Shown: positions 32,816-41,727 of the stretch, in pieces
Layout of the letters: every line of letters starts with the position of its first letter
How positions within the stretch are numbered: the stretch's first letter is position 1
Source: Clostridiaceae bacterium
GTDB lineage: Bacteria > Bacillota > Clostridia > Lachnospirales > Lachnospiraceae
Direction of reading: 5' to 3'
DNA length: 47,081 nt
Assembly (NCBI GenBank): GCA_009911065.1
Contig: QXWR01000041.1
Location: 1-47,081 of the forward strand
The notes under the pieces: generated by a model
Told to the model about the DNA's origin: nothing
Databases searched by the model: none
What the model saw: the letters and a program-made list of their open reading frames with translations, nothing else
Translations under genes and position numbers: made by a program

Positions 32816-33349
32816 ATGGAGAAAGTTCAGTCAGCAAAGCAGGGTGGAAAACGGCGGCTGCGGGTCTACCGGGGAGGAAACTGGAAAAGATACCCGGTCC
32901 CCCAGCTGCGCCTTGAGGGGAAATGGCTGGAGGACTATGGTTTTCTGCCGGGAACTCCCATAGAGGTATCCTGCACGGACGGCCAGCTGGTTATCTGTAA
33001 AGCATCGGCGGCCAGTGTGCTGGTTATCGGTTCCCGTTCTCTCCCATCCTTTGACCTTTCCCTCTATATCCCCAGAGACTGCGGGCGGATTCTCTGTTAT
33101 CAGGAAAAGGGGATTGGATCTGTGGCAGAGCAGTATGCCCGGTATCATGGAATCCATGTAGAAACTGTGGAACCGGACAGGGAACAGCGCAGGCAGGGAG
33201 AACTTTCGGAACAGGATACACAGATGGTAGCCATGGCCGATTTAGTGGTTGCCTTATGGGACGGAAAGTGCCGGGGTACAAAAGCGATAGCCGATTTTGC
33301 GAGGAAAGCGGGAAAACCGGTAAAAGTCATTACGGTGACAATGGAATAA
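32816..33349 (+). CDS. SymE-like domain fused to SLOG/DUF2493-like domain
   Basis: About 177 residues from ATG 32816 (ATG 32795 also in frame, overlapping the previous gene). Residues ~15-60 fit SymE: RLRVYRGGNWKRYPVPQLRL, then GKWLEDYGFLPGTPIEV and a GQLVI strand. SymE is an AbrB-fold toxin that in E. coli degrades RNA or condenses the nucleoid. Residues ~65-177 fit a SLOG/DUF2493 nucleotide-sensing domain: VIGSRSL at its start, EKGIGSVAEQYARYHGI, then ADLVVALWDGKCRGTKAIADFARKAGKPV. The fusion suggests a toxin or regulator gated by a nucleotide or ADP-ribose-type ligand. A strong terminator follows. Confidence 0.75.
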   Translation: MEKVQSAKQGGKRRLRVYRGGNWKRYPVPQLRLEGKWLEDYGFLPGTPIEVSCTDGQLVICKASAASVLVIGSRSLPSFDLSLYIPRDCGRILCYQEKGIGSVAEQYARYHGIHVETVEPDREQRRQGELSEQDTQMVAMADLVVALWDGKCRGTKAIADFARKAGKPVKVITVTME

Positions 33350-33368
33350 AAAAGAATATAGAAACATA

Positions 33369-33415
33369 AGGCAGGCTGTATATCTGGCACTATCCAGTAT
33401 ACGGCCTGTCTTTTT
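33369..33415 (+). terminator. intrinsic terminator after the SymE-SLOG gene
   Basis: AGGCAGGC (33369-33376) pairs with GCCTGTCT (one G-U). The helix continues through TGTATA/TATACG and CTGG/CCAG with one bulge, followed by TTTTT at 33411-33415. About 18 pairs in all. Confidence 0.85.
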
Positions 33416-33434
33416 CATGGGAGGTGAGATTCAT

Positions 33435-34124
33435 TTGAAAATGGTATACCTTGCATCTCCCCTAAGAGGGGATTATGACAGGAATATCGAAAGAGCTGTG
33501 GTATACAGCAGGCTTGTCAGCGAGTGCGGATTATTGCCGCTGGCGCCCCACATTATTTTCAGCCAGTGGTGCAATGATACGGTTCCAGAGCAGAGGGAAC
33601 AGGGATTAAAACTGGGACTTGCTTTGCTGGAAAAATGTGATGAGATGTGGGTGATGGGAAAGAAAATCAGCCAGGGGATGCAGGGGGAGATTGATTTTGC
33701 AAGAGAACATGGAATCCGGACTTATTTTGTCCCCTATCCCAGCCTGAAAGAGTATTATCCTGTCAGCACTGATGAAACACGCCTGCTGGATGGATGGGAC
33801 TGTGTAGGGGACGGCATTAAGGAAAATCTTGATGGCAGGCTTGTACTTTTAAGTTATGAGAGCCTGAAACCGGAACACCGAAATGCCAGGAACCAGCTTT
33901 GGGTTGCAACCCACGGCCCAGGGTGCAGGGCAGACGGGGGAAATTTCAGCGATACCGTCCATCTTTTCCATCCCATAGACCGGGACAGGATGGCAGTATC
34001 CAGACGTGAGATACTGGGTTTTCCAAAAGGGGAGACCTTGGAGATACTGAAAAACGCTTATCCGGAGTTTGTCAGCGGGATTGCCGAATACGGGCAGGAG
34101 GAAGAAGAGGAACTGTGCCAATGA
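33435..34124 (+). CDS. DUF4406/nucleoside deoxyribosyltransferase-like protein
   Basis: About 229 residues from TTG 33435, 9 bases after GGGAGGTG. Residues 1-105 resemble the nucleoside 2-deoxyribosyltransferase-like DUF4406 fold: VYLASPLRGDYDRNIERA, a PLAPHIIFSQW loop, CDEMWVMGKKISQGMQGEI, and a final strand (TYFVPYP). The C-terminal half is a second small domain (NQLWVATHGPGC). Whether it has enzyme activity is unknown. Its stop overlaps the coupling-protein ATG (ATGA), placing it in the transfer operon. Confidence 0.7.
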   Translation: MKMVYLASPLRGDYDRNIERAVVYSRLVSECGLLPLAPHIIFSQWCNDTVPEQREQGLKLGLALLEKCDEMWVMGKKISQGMQGEIDFAREHGIRTYFVPYPSLKEYYPVSTDETRLLDGWDCVGDGIKENLDGRLVLLSYESLKPEHRNARNQLWVATHGPGCRADGGNFSDTVHLFHPIDRDRMAVSRREILGFPKGETLEILKNAYPEFVSGIAEYGQEEEEELCQ

Positions 34125-36421
34125 AGAAAAAAGAAAAGCTGATCTTAAGTGTTATCCTGCTGGCAGCGGGAACCATTCTGAACCTGTTCTTTACGGCGGC
34201 TCTGCACGGGCTGATGTCCAGAAGGTATGATACTCTGACATTCGTTCCGCTCTTTCAGTGTCTGTCAGGACTGTTTACGGAGCGTCAGCAGTCCCTTCTG
34301 TTCCTGTCCTTTGAGGGTTTTCTGGCATTGTGCTGTGTCCTCTTCTGGGTGCAGAACAGCCGAAGCTATCAGAGCGAACTTGTGAAAGTTGCCGGAGATA
34401 TCTATACCCCGGCCCCATCGGGACAGTATCAGCACGGTTCGTCACGGTGGCTGAAAAAGGAAGAGAGGGATGGGGTATTTGCGGCCCAGGTGATTGATCC
34501 GCATAATGAAGTAATCCGGATGCTTCTGGATACGGGGTATGATGACCTGCCGTTTTTGGAAAAAGAAAACGGCACAGGAAATAAGAAAGAGGATACCGGA
34601 CAGGAGAAAGCAGGGAGCGTGCCGGAGGACAGAACAGCAGTCCCCGCCTCTTCCCCGTCCGTTCCTATAAATCCATCAAGGACAAAGGAGGATGAAGATT
34701 TTGAAACCGTAGAGTATGTGGTTTCTCCTGCCGGTACAGGCAGACAGGAGACCGGAAAGGAGGCAGAGAAAACACCATCAACAGGTGAGATAATGGAAAA
34801 GGCAGTAAGGGCAGAGGATGGGGAAAAAGGAACCGACCCGTATAAACTCTTCCCCAAAGGCGGTATTGTGGTGGGGATGGAAAAGATGGGCAACCGGGAA
34901 AAGCTGTACCTGATCGGGGACGATACCCACACCCTGACCATCGGCGCCACCCGCTCCGGCAAGACCCGGTGCCTGGTGATCCAGTCCATCTGCTCCATAG
35001 CGCTGTCAGGGGAAAGCCTGGTTATCAGCGACCCCAAGGCGGAACTGTACCATTACACGGCGGACTATCTGAAAAAACTGGGCTACGAAGTCATCTGCCT
35101 GGATTTCAAGAACCCGGAGAAGAGTACCCGTTACAACCTGCTCCAGCCAGTGATTGACGCCATTAACGAGGACGATATGGAACGGGCGGAGATGTACGCT
35201 TGGGATATCACCAACATCCTGGTGGGGGACAACACGTCCAACGAGAAAATTTGGGAGAACGGGGAAAAGTCCACCATAGCGGCAGCCATCCTCTGTGTGG
35301 TGGCGGATAACCGGAAACGGCCGGAATACCAGAACCTGACCAACGTGTACTGGTTCATTGCAGAAATGAGCAAGTCCGTGGGGGGAAAGACACCCATGAG
35401 CGAGTACATGAAGAAACTCCCGGCCAAGCATCCGGCACGGGCGCTGATGTCCATTGCGGAGGTGGCGCCCAGCCGTACCAAGGGCAGCTTTGACACGTCC
35501 GCCCTGACTACCCTGCGCCTGTTCACCAGCCGATCCGTCTATGCCATCACCCATAGGAGCGATTACAACATAGCGGACATCGGCAGGAAAAAGCAGGCAT
35601 TATTCCTGATCCTGCCGGATGAAAAGACCACATACTACCCCATTGCCAGCCTGATGGTGTCCCAATTGTATGAGCTGCTGGTGCGTCAGTCTGATCTGCG
35701 GGGAGGCAGGCTGGAAAACAGGGTGAACTTTGTTCTGGATGAGTTTGGAAATTTCACCAAATTGAACGATTTCACTAACAAGCTGACTGTGGCCGGAGGC
35801 CGGGGCGTGCGGTTCAACTTATTTTTGCAGAGTTTTGAACAGCTGACCCAGAAATACGACAAGGAGACGGCGGCCATTGTCAAGTCCAACTGCCAGACCT
35901 GGATTTACCTGCAGGCAGACGATAAGGAGACCCTGCAGGACGTGTGCGACAAACTGGGGAAATACACCACTTCGGCGTATCAGTTATCCAGTCAGCACGG
36001 CAGGTATGTCAATCCCAGCAGCTCCCACAGCATCAGCCTTGTGGCAAGGGAGCTTCTGACCACGGACGAGATACGGCGGATTTCCCGCCCCAGCCAGATC
36101 GTCATCAGCAGGGCGCACCCGGCCATGATGAACGCGCCCGATTTGTCACAGTGGTATTTCAACCGGATGTGCGGCCTGGGAGACCCGGAGCATAACCGGA
36201 AGGTGCGGGAAGCCAGGGAGAAGGCCCGCCCGGTGCTTTCGGCCAGGACGGAGGAGATCCCCCTGTGGAACATCTGGGTGTATTATACCAAAGACCTGCA
36301 GCTGAAGGAGGCACAACAGAAATCGCAGACATTCGGGGCGCAGGCCGGCTCCATGTTTTCGTCTGTGAAAGGCTATAGAAGAACAGTAGGAGGTTCAGAC
36401 AAGAATGAAGAGGAAGATTAA
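34121..36421 (+). CDS. VirD4/TraG-type coupling ATPase
   Basis: A 766-residue protein, ATG 34121 overlapping the previous stop. Two N-terminal membrane helices (around residues 6-28 and 55-75) anchor it. A Pro/Glu-rich linker (~145-235) precedes the cytoplasmic ATPase, with Walker A GATRSGKTRC at ~273 and Walker B VLDEFGNF at ~537. NVYWFIAEMSK and the conserved QSFEQLTQKY helix lie around the ring interface. It should recruit the relaxase-DNA complex to the type IV secretion channel. Length and motifs are normal, so the gene looks intact. Confidence 0.95.
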   Translation: MKKKEKLILSVILLAAGTILNLFFTAALHGLMSRRYDTLTFVPLFQCLSGLFTERQQSLLFLSFEGFLALCCVLFWVQNSRSYQSELVKVAGDIYTPAPSGQYQHGSSRWLKKEERDGVFAAQVIDPHNEVIRMLLDTGYDDLPFLEKENGTGNKKEDTGQEKAGSVPEDRTAVPASSPSVPINPSRTKEDEDFETVEYVVSPAGTGRQETGKEAEKTPSTGEIMEKAVRAEDGEKGTDPYKLFPKGGIVVGMEKMGNREKLYLIGDDTHTLTIGATRSGKTRCLVIQSICSIALSGESLVISDPKAELYHYTADYLKKLGYEVICLDFKNPEKSTRYNLLQPVIDAINEDDMERAEMYAWDITNILVGDNTSNEKIWENGEKSTIAAAILCVVADNRKRPEYQNLTNVYWFIAEMSKSVGGKTPMSEYMKKLPAKHPARALMSIAEVAPSRTKGSFDTSALTTLRLFTSRSVYAITHRSDYNIADIGRKKQALFLILPDEKTTYYPIASLMVSQLYELLVRQSDLRGGRLENRVNFVLDEFGNFTKLNDFTNKLTVAGGRGVRFNLFLQSFEQLTQKYDKETAAIVKSNCQTWIYLQADDKETLQDVCDKLGKYTTSAYQLSSQHGRYVNPSSSHSISLVARELLTTDEIRRISRPSQIVISRAHPAMMNAPDLSQWYFNRMCGLGDPEHNRKVREAREKARPVLSARTEEIPLWNIWVYYTKDLQLKEAQQKSQTFGAQAGSMFSSVKGYRRTVGGSDKNEEED

Positions 36422-36755
36422 ACATGCAGCGGCAAGGTTTCGGGCGGCGTGTGCCACAGGCACAGCCGCTTTCCTTATGCTGGCAAACAATACCACGGCG
36501 TATGCGTCCGGCATCAGCCAGAGCAAACTTGCCACGGGAACAGAAAAACTGATTGCCGATGCCACAACCTGGCTGATGGTGCTGGCCCCTGTGGTGGCGG
36601 GGCTACTGATCATCTATTTCTGCATTCGGCGGTCAGCGGCGGACGAGATGGATCAGAAGAAATGGAACAACCGCATTGTGGTAGCCATCGTCTCCTGCAT
36701 TGGTGCGGTGCTGGGGAGTGCCACGCTGAATATTATCATCGGCTACTATCAGTAA
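36405..36755 (+). CDS. small membrane protein, VirB2/TrbC pilin-like
   Basis: A 116-residue protein overlapping the coupling-protein gene by 17 bases; AGGAGG lies ~10 bases before the ATG. It has a signal-peptide-like basic and hydrophobic N-terminus with a possible A-Y-A cleavage at ~33. Two hydrophobic segments follow (TTWLMVLAPVVAGLLIIYFC and IVVAIVSCIGAVLGSATLNI) separated by a charged turn. This is the VirB2/TrbC major-pilin layout. It lies directly between the coupling protein and the Maff2 gene. Confidence 0.75.
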   Translation: MKRKIKHAAARFRAACATGTAAFLMLANNTTAYASGISQSKLATGTEKLIADATTWLMVLAPVVAGLLIIYFCIRRSAADEMDQKKWNNRIVVAIVSCIGAVLGSATLNIIIGYYQ

Positions 36756-36866
36756 ACAGCCTGTAATGAAACGGGTATAACCTCAGGGAATATTTATGGA
36801 TTTGCCATATAACCATCAATTTATGCTGCACATCGGATAAGGCTGCAGCTGTCAACCGTATAACGA

Positions 36867-36920
36867 AAGGCCGCCAGCCGTACTCCTGTCTTGGGCAGAG
36901 GGGTAAATCATGGCGGCCTT
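36867..36920 (+). promoter_or_regulatory. long-loop inverted repeat before the Maff2 gene
   Basis: AAGGCCGCCA (36867-36876) and TGGCGGCCTT (36911-36920) form a perfect 10-bp repeat with a 34-base loop, in the 196-base gap 36756-36951. No T-run follows. It may be a leader attenuator, RNA processing site or protein-binding site tuning pilin versus downstream expression. Confidence 0.45.
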
Positions 36921-36951
36921 AAGTATCAACTAAGAAAAGGAGAATAAATCT

Positions 36952-37203
36952 ATGAGGAAACTGACTGACAAAATGAATGATCTGGCGGTGAAAGGTTATG
37001 TAAAGGGGATGCAGGCCAAGGCGAAGCTGGCGGAGGTTCTCTCCCAGAAGTCCGGGGAAGGATTTGTGGATACGGCGCTGAAGATCCTGATTTCCGTGGT
37101 GGTGGGTGCGCTGCTGCTGGCAGGGCTGTATACGCTGTTCAAGGATACCATTCTGCCTACCCTGACCCAGAAGATCACCAGCCTGTTCAACTACCAGGGA
37201 TAA
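36952..37203 (+). CDS. Maff2-family membrane protein
   Basis: An 83-residue protein with AAAAGGAG before the ATG. An amphipathic basic N-terminus precedes one strong membrane helix (LISVVVGALLLAGLYTLF). This layout and its place after the VirD4 and pilin-like genes match Maff2-family proteins of Firmicute ICEs, thought to be small inner-membrane parts of the mating channel. A strong terminator follows, and the transfer operon is then interrupted by the defence cargo. Confidence 0.8.
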   Translation: MRKLTDKMNDLAVKGYVKGMQAKAKLAEVLSQKSGEGFVDTALKILISVVVGALLLAGLYTLFKDTILPTLTQKITSLFNYQG

Positions 37204-37218
37204 GGCTGACAAGTGCTG

Positions 37219-37250
37219 CAGGTTCTGCCCTTTAGGGCAGAACCTGGGCG
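37219..37250 (+). terminator. terminator after the Maff2 gene
   Basis: A perfect 12-bp stem CAGGTTCTGCCC (37219-37230) with GGGCAGAACCTG (37235-37246), 4-base loop, followed by GGCGTTTTAT. It separates the transfer operon from the defence cargo. Confidence 0.75.
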
Positions 37251-37380
37251 TTTTATCGAAGATGGCAGAGGATGAAGGATTAAAACAGAACCTTCGTGGA
37301 TAAACAGAAATGAAAACGTATAAAAATATAAATTTCCCATAAAAATGAGCGTATAAATATAGAAAATATGAAATTATATG

Positions 37381-37408
37381 TTGATTTTTATTGAAAATAG
37401 ATTATACT
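37381..37408 (+). promoter_or_regulatory. promoter of the defence operon
   Basis: TTGATT (37381-37386), a 16-base spacer and TATACT (37403-37408), with AT-rich DNA upstream. The first gene starts at 37465. The next strong terminator is at 43581, so all four defence genes should be read from here. Confidence 0.6.
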
Positions 37409-37464
37409 ATACATGAGAATGAAATTTGAGTGATAGATGTAAGACCTATAATGAGGAGACTATT

Positions 37465-38760
37465 ATGCTGATCCAATTTAATTTTAAAAACTTTAAATCC
37501 TTTCGTGATGAGGTATCTTTGGATTTAACGGCAACGAAAATAACAGAACACGAAGACCATGTGGCAGAAGCGGCGAATGATAAACTTTTGAAGGTAGCCG
37601 CCATCTATGGCGCCAACGCAAGCGGAAAGTCCAATGTGTATGATGCCTTTGAATATATGACTTACTATGTGGATGAATCCTTTAAATTCGGTGATGAAGA
37701 AGAGCGGCGCAGGAAAACGGGAGACTCTTATTTGAAAGTGACGCCATTCCTTTTTGATGAAAACAGCCGGGACGAAGAAACTACCTTTGAAGTGTTTTAT
37801 GTTGACAATTCAGAAGATACAGGCAAGACATACCAGTACGGCTTTTCATTGAAGAAGGATGAAGTAGTGGAGGAATGGCTTTATTCCAAGGCAAAGACGG
37901 CAAGGAATAAATACCGGACAATCTTTTACCGTAAAAAAGGCGAAGAACTGGAGATGAACGGCTTTTCCAAAAACCATGTGGAAAATATCAAGGCATCTCT
38001 GAACAAGGAATCCCTTATTGTATCTTTGGGGTCCAAGTTGCGGATAACCAGACTGAAAAAGGTGAGGGACTGGTTTTTGAGCAATGAGATTGTAAACTTT
38101 GGCGATCCAGCGGAGAACTTTTTCCTTTCCAGAGTTCTGCCGGAAGGGTTTGTAGACCGAAAAGAGGTACAGGATAATGTGGTGGAATATTTTGCGTCTT
38201 TTGACGAAGCGATTCGGGATTTTAATGTAGAAGAACTTACACAGGAGGATGAAAAAGACAATAGTAAGAGTTATAAGATTGACGCCCTGCATAAGATGGG
38301 GGACGGTGAAAAAATGGCTTCTATCCCGTTAAAACAGGAATCCAGCGGAACACTGAAGATGTTTGCCCTGTATCCCTCTTTAAAGGAAGTGCTGGATCAG
38401 GGTTCCACGCTGTTTATTGATGAGCTGAATGCCAGACTGCACCCGTTGCTGGTAAGAAATATTATATTGACATTTCTTTCCCCGGAAATCAATACTCAGA
38501 ACGCACAGCTGGTGTTTACCACCCATGACATCTGGCAGTTTTCCAATGAATTACTGCGGCGGGATGAAATCTGGATGGTCAATAAGAACAGAGATGGGGT
38601 TTCGGAGTTGTATTCCCTTGTTGAGTTTAAGGACGAAGATGGGAATAAGGTACGGCGGGACGAGGCACTTGCAAAGAATTATCTCACAGGGAATTACGGA
38701 GCAATCCCGGCGTTAAAGCCTATGAAGATGTTGAAGGGGAGGACAGTGGATGGCAAATAG
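37465..38760 (+). CDS. AAA ATPase of an AbiL/RloA-type defence pair
   Basis: About 431 residues; ATG 37465 has GAGGAG 6 bases upstream. An SMC/ABC-like ATPase: QFNFKNFKSFRDEVSLDL at the start, Walker A GANASGKSN at ~49, a helical insertion (~90-300), signature region SSGTLKMFAL, Walker B LFIDELNARLHP at ~315 and the H-loop FTTHDIWQF. With the RloB-like partner that overlaps it by 11 bases, it matches the abortive-infection pair AbiLi/AbiLii (RloA/RloB). The ATPase is thought to sense infection and hold the partner in check. Composition is intermediate between the ICE and the following Gabija-like genes. Confidence 0.82.
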   Translation: MLIQFNFKNFKSFRDEVSLDLTATKITEHEDHVAEAANDKLLKVAAIYGANASGKSNVYDAFEYMTYYVDESFKFGDEEERRRKTGDSYLKVTPFLFDENSRDEETTFEVFYVDNSEDTGKTYQYGFSLKKDEVVEEWLYSKAKTARNKYRTIFYRKKGEELEMNGFSKNHVENIKASLNKESLIVSLGSKLRITRLKKVRDWFLSNEIVNFGDPAENFFLSRVLPEGFVDRKEVQDNVVEYFASFDEAIRDFNVEELTQEDEKDNSKSYKIDALHKMGDGEKMASIPLKQESSGTLKMFALYPSLKEVLDQGSTLFIDELNARLHPLLVRNIILTFLSPEINTQNAQLVFTTHDIWQFSNELLRRDEIWMVNKNRDGVSELYSLVEFKDEDGNKVRRDEALAKNYLTGNYGAIPALKPMKMLKGRTVDGK

Positions 38761-39457
38761 GGGGAAAGCGGCGGGAAAGAAAGCTGTCTCTGATGGAAAA
38801 CCCAGCGACAGCAGAGCCGGAAAAAGGCGGGACAGGAACAAACGTGTGGGAGTCAGGGTTCCTGAACTGGGATATTATCTGATCGTGACAGATACGGAAG
38901 AAACAGAGAAGAATTACTTTGAAGGGCTGCGGGACAGCATTCCGGCGGAGTTGAAAGATAGGATTGTGATAAAGATCGAGAAGGCCAGGACGGTGGAACT
39001 TGTGAGGAAGGCCCTGGAAATGACAGGGCAGGAATCACAGTACCGGATTCCATGGATCGTCTTTGACAGAGACCAGGTGAAGGACTTTGACGAGATTATC
39101 CAGACAGCAGAGAAAAGCGGTGTGGGTGCTGGATGGTCTAATCCCTGCTTTGAAATCTGGATGTATGCGTATTTTGGAGAGATGCCTGTGATCAGGGAGT
39201 CTTATACCTGCTGTGACCGGTTTGCGGAGAAGTTTGAGAAGGTAACGGGGCAGAAGTATTCTAAGAATGATAGGGATATTTATCGGAAACTGGTGCAGTA
39301 TGGGGATGAGAAAAGGGCGATTCAGATGGCGGAGAGATGTTATAAAAGGTGTGTGGAAGATGGGAAACGGAAGCCATCGGAGATGTGGCCGGCTTGTAGG
39401 GTACATAGGTTGGTGGAAGAGATACGGAATAAGATTCATGTGGGGAGAAAACTATGA
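38750..39457 (+). CDS. RloB-like (AbiLii-type) effector
   Basis: A 235-residue protein overlapping the ATPase gene by 11 bases. The first ~35 residues are basic and disordered. The RloB pattern follows: VTDTEETEKNYFEGLR at ~45, an acidic strand WIVFDRDQVKDFDE at ~103, and NPCFEIWMYAYFGE at ~130. The acidic residues resemble a TOPRIM-like metal site, so a nuclease role is plausible, as proposed for RloB/AbiLii effectors. The basic tail could bind nucleic acid. Its stop overlaps the ATG of the OLD-nuclease gene (ATGA), linking the two defence systems. Confidence 0.8.
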   Translation: MANRGKAAGKKAVSDGKPSDSRAGKRRDRNKRVGVRVPELGYYLIVTDTEETEKNYFEGLRDSIPAELKDRIVIKIEKARTVELVRKALEMTGQESQYRIPWIVFDRDQVKDFDEIIQTAEKSGVGAGWSNPCFEIWMYAYFGEMPVIRESYTCCDRFAEKFEKVTGQKYSKNDRDIYRKLVQYGDEKRAIQMAERCYKRCVEDGKRKPSEMWPACRVHRLVEEIRNKIHVGRKL

Positions 39458-41727
39458 AAATAAAATATATGGAAATTCAGAATTTTAGGAGATTAAAAAA
39501 TTGCAAAATTGAATTAGGGGATAAGAATACGCTTTTTGTTGGAGCAAACAATAGTGGTAAGACATCTGCTATGAATGCATTGGTAAAGTTTTTGACCAAA
39601 ACAAAAACATCAATGTTTACTATTAATGATTTTACAGTGTCGAATTGGAATACCATCATAGATATAGGAAAAATATTATTAAAAGAAGAATTGAAGGAGG
39701 ATGAAAAGAAAAAAATAACTTTATCAGCTTGGCAAAAAATCATTCCATCATTGGATGTTTGGATAGAAGCGAGAAATGATATTAACCTTTTGCGAACTGT
39801 TATTCCTACGCTAGAATGGGAAAATAAATTGATTGGTGTTAGAATGAATTTAGAACCAATTGATTTAAATAAATTATATAAAGATTTTTTAAAAGCATTG
39901 AGGGCGGCAGAAACAATAAGAGCAGATAAAGATAATTCTGAAAAATATTCTTCGGAAGAAATTAATTTATGGCCAGTAAACTTACTGGATTTTTTGGAAA
40001 GAAAGCTTGATAAATATTTTGCCGTAACTTATTATACATTGGATCCAGACTTAATTGATAAAGTGAAGGATATCCCACAAGAACTTTCAGATATGGCTTT
40101 ACCTAAAAAACACAATCCTCTTAAGGGAATAATTAAAGTTAATTTAATACCGGCGCAAAGAGACTTCTTGAATTCGGATTTTGATTCTAACGCTAACAAT
40201 AAAAAGGGAAAGTTGTCGGAACAATTGCAAGAGTATTATAAGGAACATTTAGATCCAGAAAAGATACCAACAAAAAATGATAAAGAGGCTATTCTGGCAA
40301 TAAGAAAGGCCGAAAAAACATTTGATGATAAGTTAGTAGCAGGTTTTGAGAATGCGATTAAGGAATTGGAAACATTAGGGTATCCGGGAGTTGCAAATCC
40401 TCAGATAACGATTTCGACCAAACTAAGTTTAATAGATGGGCTTGATCATAAGTCCGCGGTTAAATATTCATTGACTAACGATGGAACATTGGAATTACCA
40501 GAAAAATACAATGGATTAGGATATCAAAATCTTATTTCAATGGTATTTAAATTGATGAGTTTTAGAGATTCATGGATGAAAGTAGGAAAAGCAAGTGATG
40601 AGGCAGATGATGAAGACGAGGGAATTGAACAAATAGAACCCATACACTTAGTGCTAATTGAAGAGCCAGAAGCGCACCTTCATGCACAGGTCCAACAAGT
40701 ATTTATTAAGCAGGCGTATAAGGTACTGCGAAATCATTCTGAACTGGGTGATAGTGATGAATATGTAACACAGTTAGTAATAAGTACACATTCAAGTTAC
40801 ATAGTACATGCAGCTGAATTTATGGATTTGAGGTATTTTAAAAGAATCAGGCCTAAAGACAGCAAAGACATCCCTATATCAGTTATAGTAAATATGTCAG
40901 ATGTTTTTGAAAAAAAGGGAGAAATAAATTCAACTGAGCGGTTTGTGGTGAGGTATCTGAAGACTACGCACTGCGATTTGTTTTTTGCAGATGCTGTTAT
41001 TTTGATTGAAGGTGCTGCTGAACGTATTTTGATGCCTAAGTTTATTGAAAAATTTGAGGTATTGAATAGCTGTTATATTTCATTGCTTGAAATAAATGGA
41101 AGCCATGCACATCGATTACGACCATTAATTGAGAAATTGGGAATAACATGTTTGATTATAACTGATTTAGATGCAATTTCTTCAAATGAGGTTAGAAAAT
41201 CAGTAATTCCACAACGAAGGAAAGGACAGATTTCTAATAGTTCTACATTGAAAAATTGGATTCCTGGAAACGAAGATATTGATTTTTTATTGAATTTAGA
41301 AGAAACTGATAAGGCTGTATTACTAAATAAGGATGGTGATAGTTTCGTCAGAGTAGCTTATCAGACACCGATTAAAATATCTTTGTTAGGTAAGCGCAAA
41401 GTTGAAATGTTATCAAATACATTTGAGGATGCATTAGTTTATAAAAATTTCGATCTGTTTAAAACGATGAAAGGTACAGGTTTGATTAAGAGATTTAATA
41501 GTGCTGTCATAACATGTAACTCTAAAACAAGGCTTAGTAAAAAAATATTTGAGATATTAAAGGATAAAAACATTCGTAAGGCTGAATTTGCATTAGACCT
41601 ATTATTTTCTGATGAATACGATAATATTAAAATGCCTGATTATATTGAAAAAGGGTTAGGATGGCTAGAGGAACAGTTAAAAAGGAAAAGAGAGCAATTA
41701 TTACAGGAGGAAACTATTTGTGAGTGA
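39454..41727 (+). CDS. gajA: GajA-like OLD-family ATPase/TOPRIM endonuclease
   Basis: A 757-residue protein; GGGGAG precedes the ATG. The N-terminal ABC-type ATPase has QNFRRLKNCKIELG, Walker A GANNSGKTSAMNAL at ~30 and Walker B LIEEPEAHLHAQ at ~402 with STHSSYIVH after it. The C-terminal TOPRIM has IEGAAERILMPKF (Glu ~519) and IITDLDA (Asp ~570). This is the GajA/OLD architecture, and the UvrD-like gene next to it fits Gabija. In the founding system GajA is a nucleotide-sensing DNA nickase. This protein is ~180 residues longer than the B. cereus GajA; the extra sequence lies between the ATPase halves and after TOPRIM. Much more AT-rich than RloAB. Confidence 0.88.
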   Translation: MKIKYMEIQNFRRLKNCKIELGDKNTLFVGANNSGKTSAMNALVKFLTKTKTSMFTINDFTVSNWNTIIDIGKILLKEELKEDEKKKITLSAWQKIIPSLDVWIEARNDINLLRTVIPTLEWENKLIGVRMNLEPIDLNKLYKDFLKALRAAETIRADKDNSEKYSSEEINLWPVNLLDFLERKLDKYFAVTYYTLDPDLIDKVKDIPQELSDMALPKKHNPLKGIIKVNLIPAQRDFLNSDFDSNANNKKGKLSEQLQEYYKEHLDPEKIPTKNDKEAILAIRKAEKTFDDKLVAGFENAIKELETLGYPGVANPQITISTKLSLIDGLDHKSAVKYSLTNDGTLELPEKYNGLGYQNLISMVFKLMSFRDSWMKVGKASDEADDEDEGIEQIEPIHLVLIEEPEAHLHAQVQQVFIKQAYKVLRNHSELGDSDEYVTQLVISTHSSYIVHAAEFMDLRYFKRIRPKDSKDIPISVIVNMSDVFEKKGEINSTERFVVRYLKTTHCDLFFADAVILIEGAAERILMPKFIEKFEVLNSCYISLLEINGSHAHRLRPLIEKLGITCLIITDLDAISSNEVRKSVIPQRRKGQISNSSTLKNWIPGNEDIDFLLNLEETDKAVLLNKDGDSFVRVAYQTPIKISLLGKRKVEMLSNTFEDALVYKNFDLFKTMKGTGLIKRFNSAVITCNSKTRLSKKIFEILKDKNIRKAEFALDLLFSDEYDNIKMPDYIEKGLGWLEEQLKRKREQLLQEETICE

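Noticed and set aside
37465..39457. First two defence genes as PARIS (AriA/AriB)
   Set aside because: The ATPase is compatible, but the second protein fits RloB (E-x-x-x-K-N-Y-F and NPCFEIW) better than the DUF4435 effector of PARIS.
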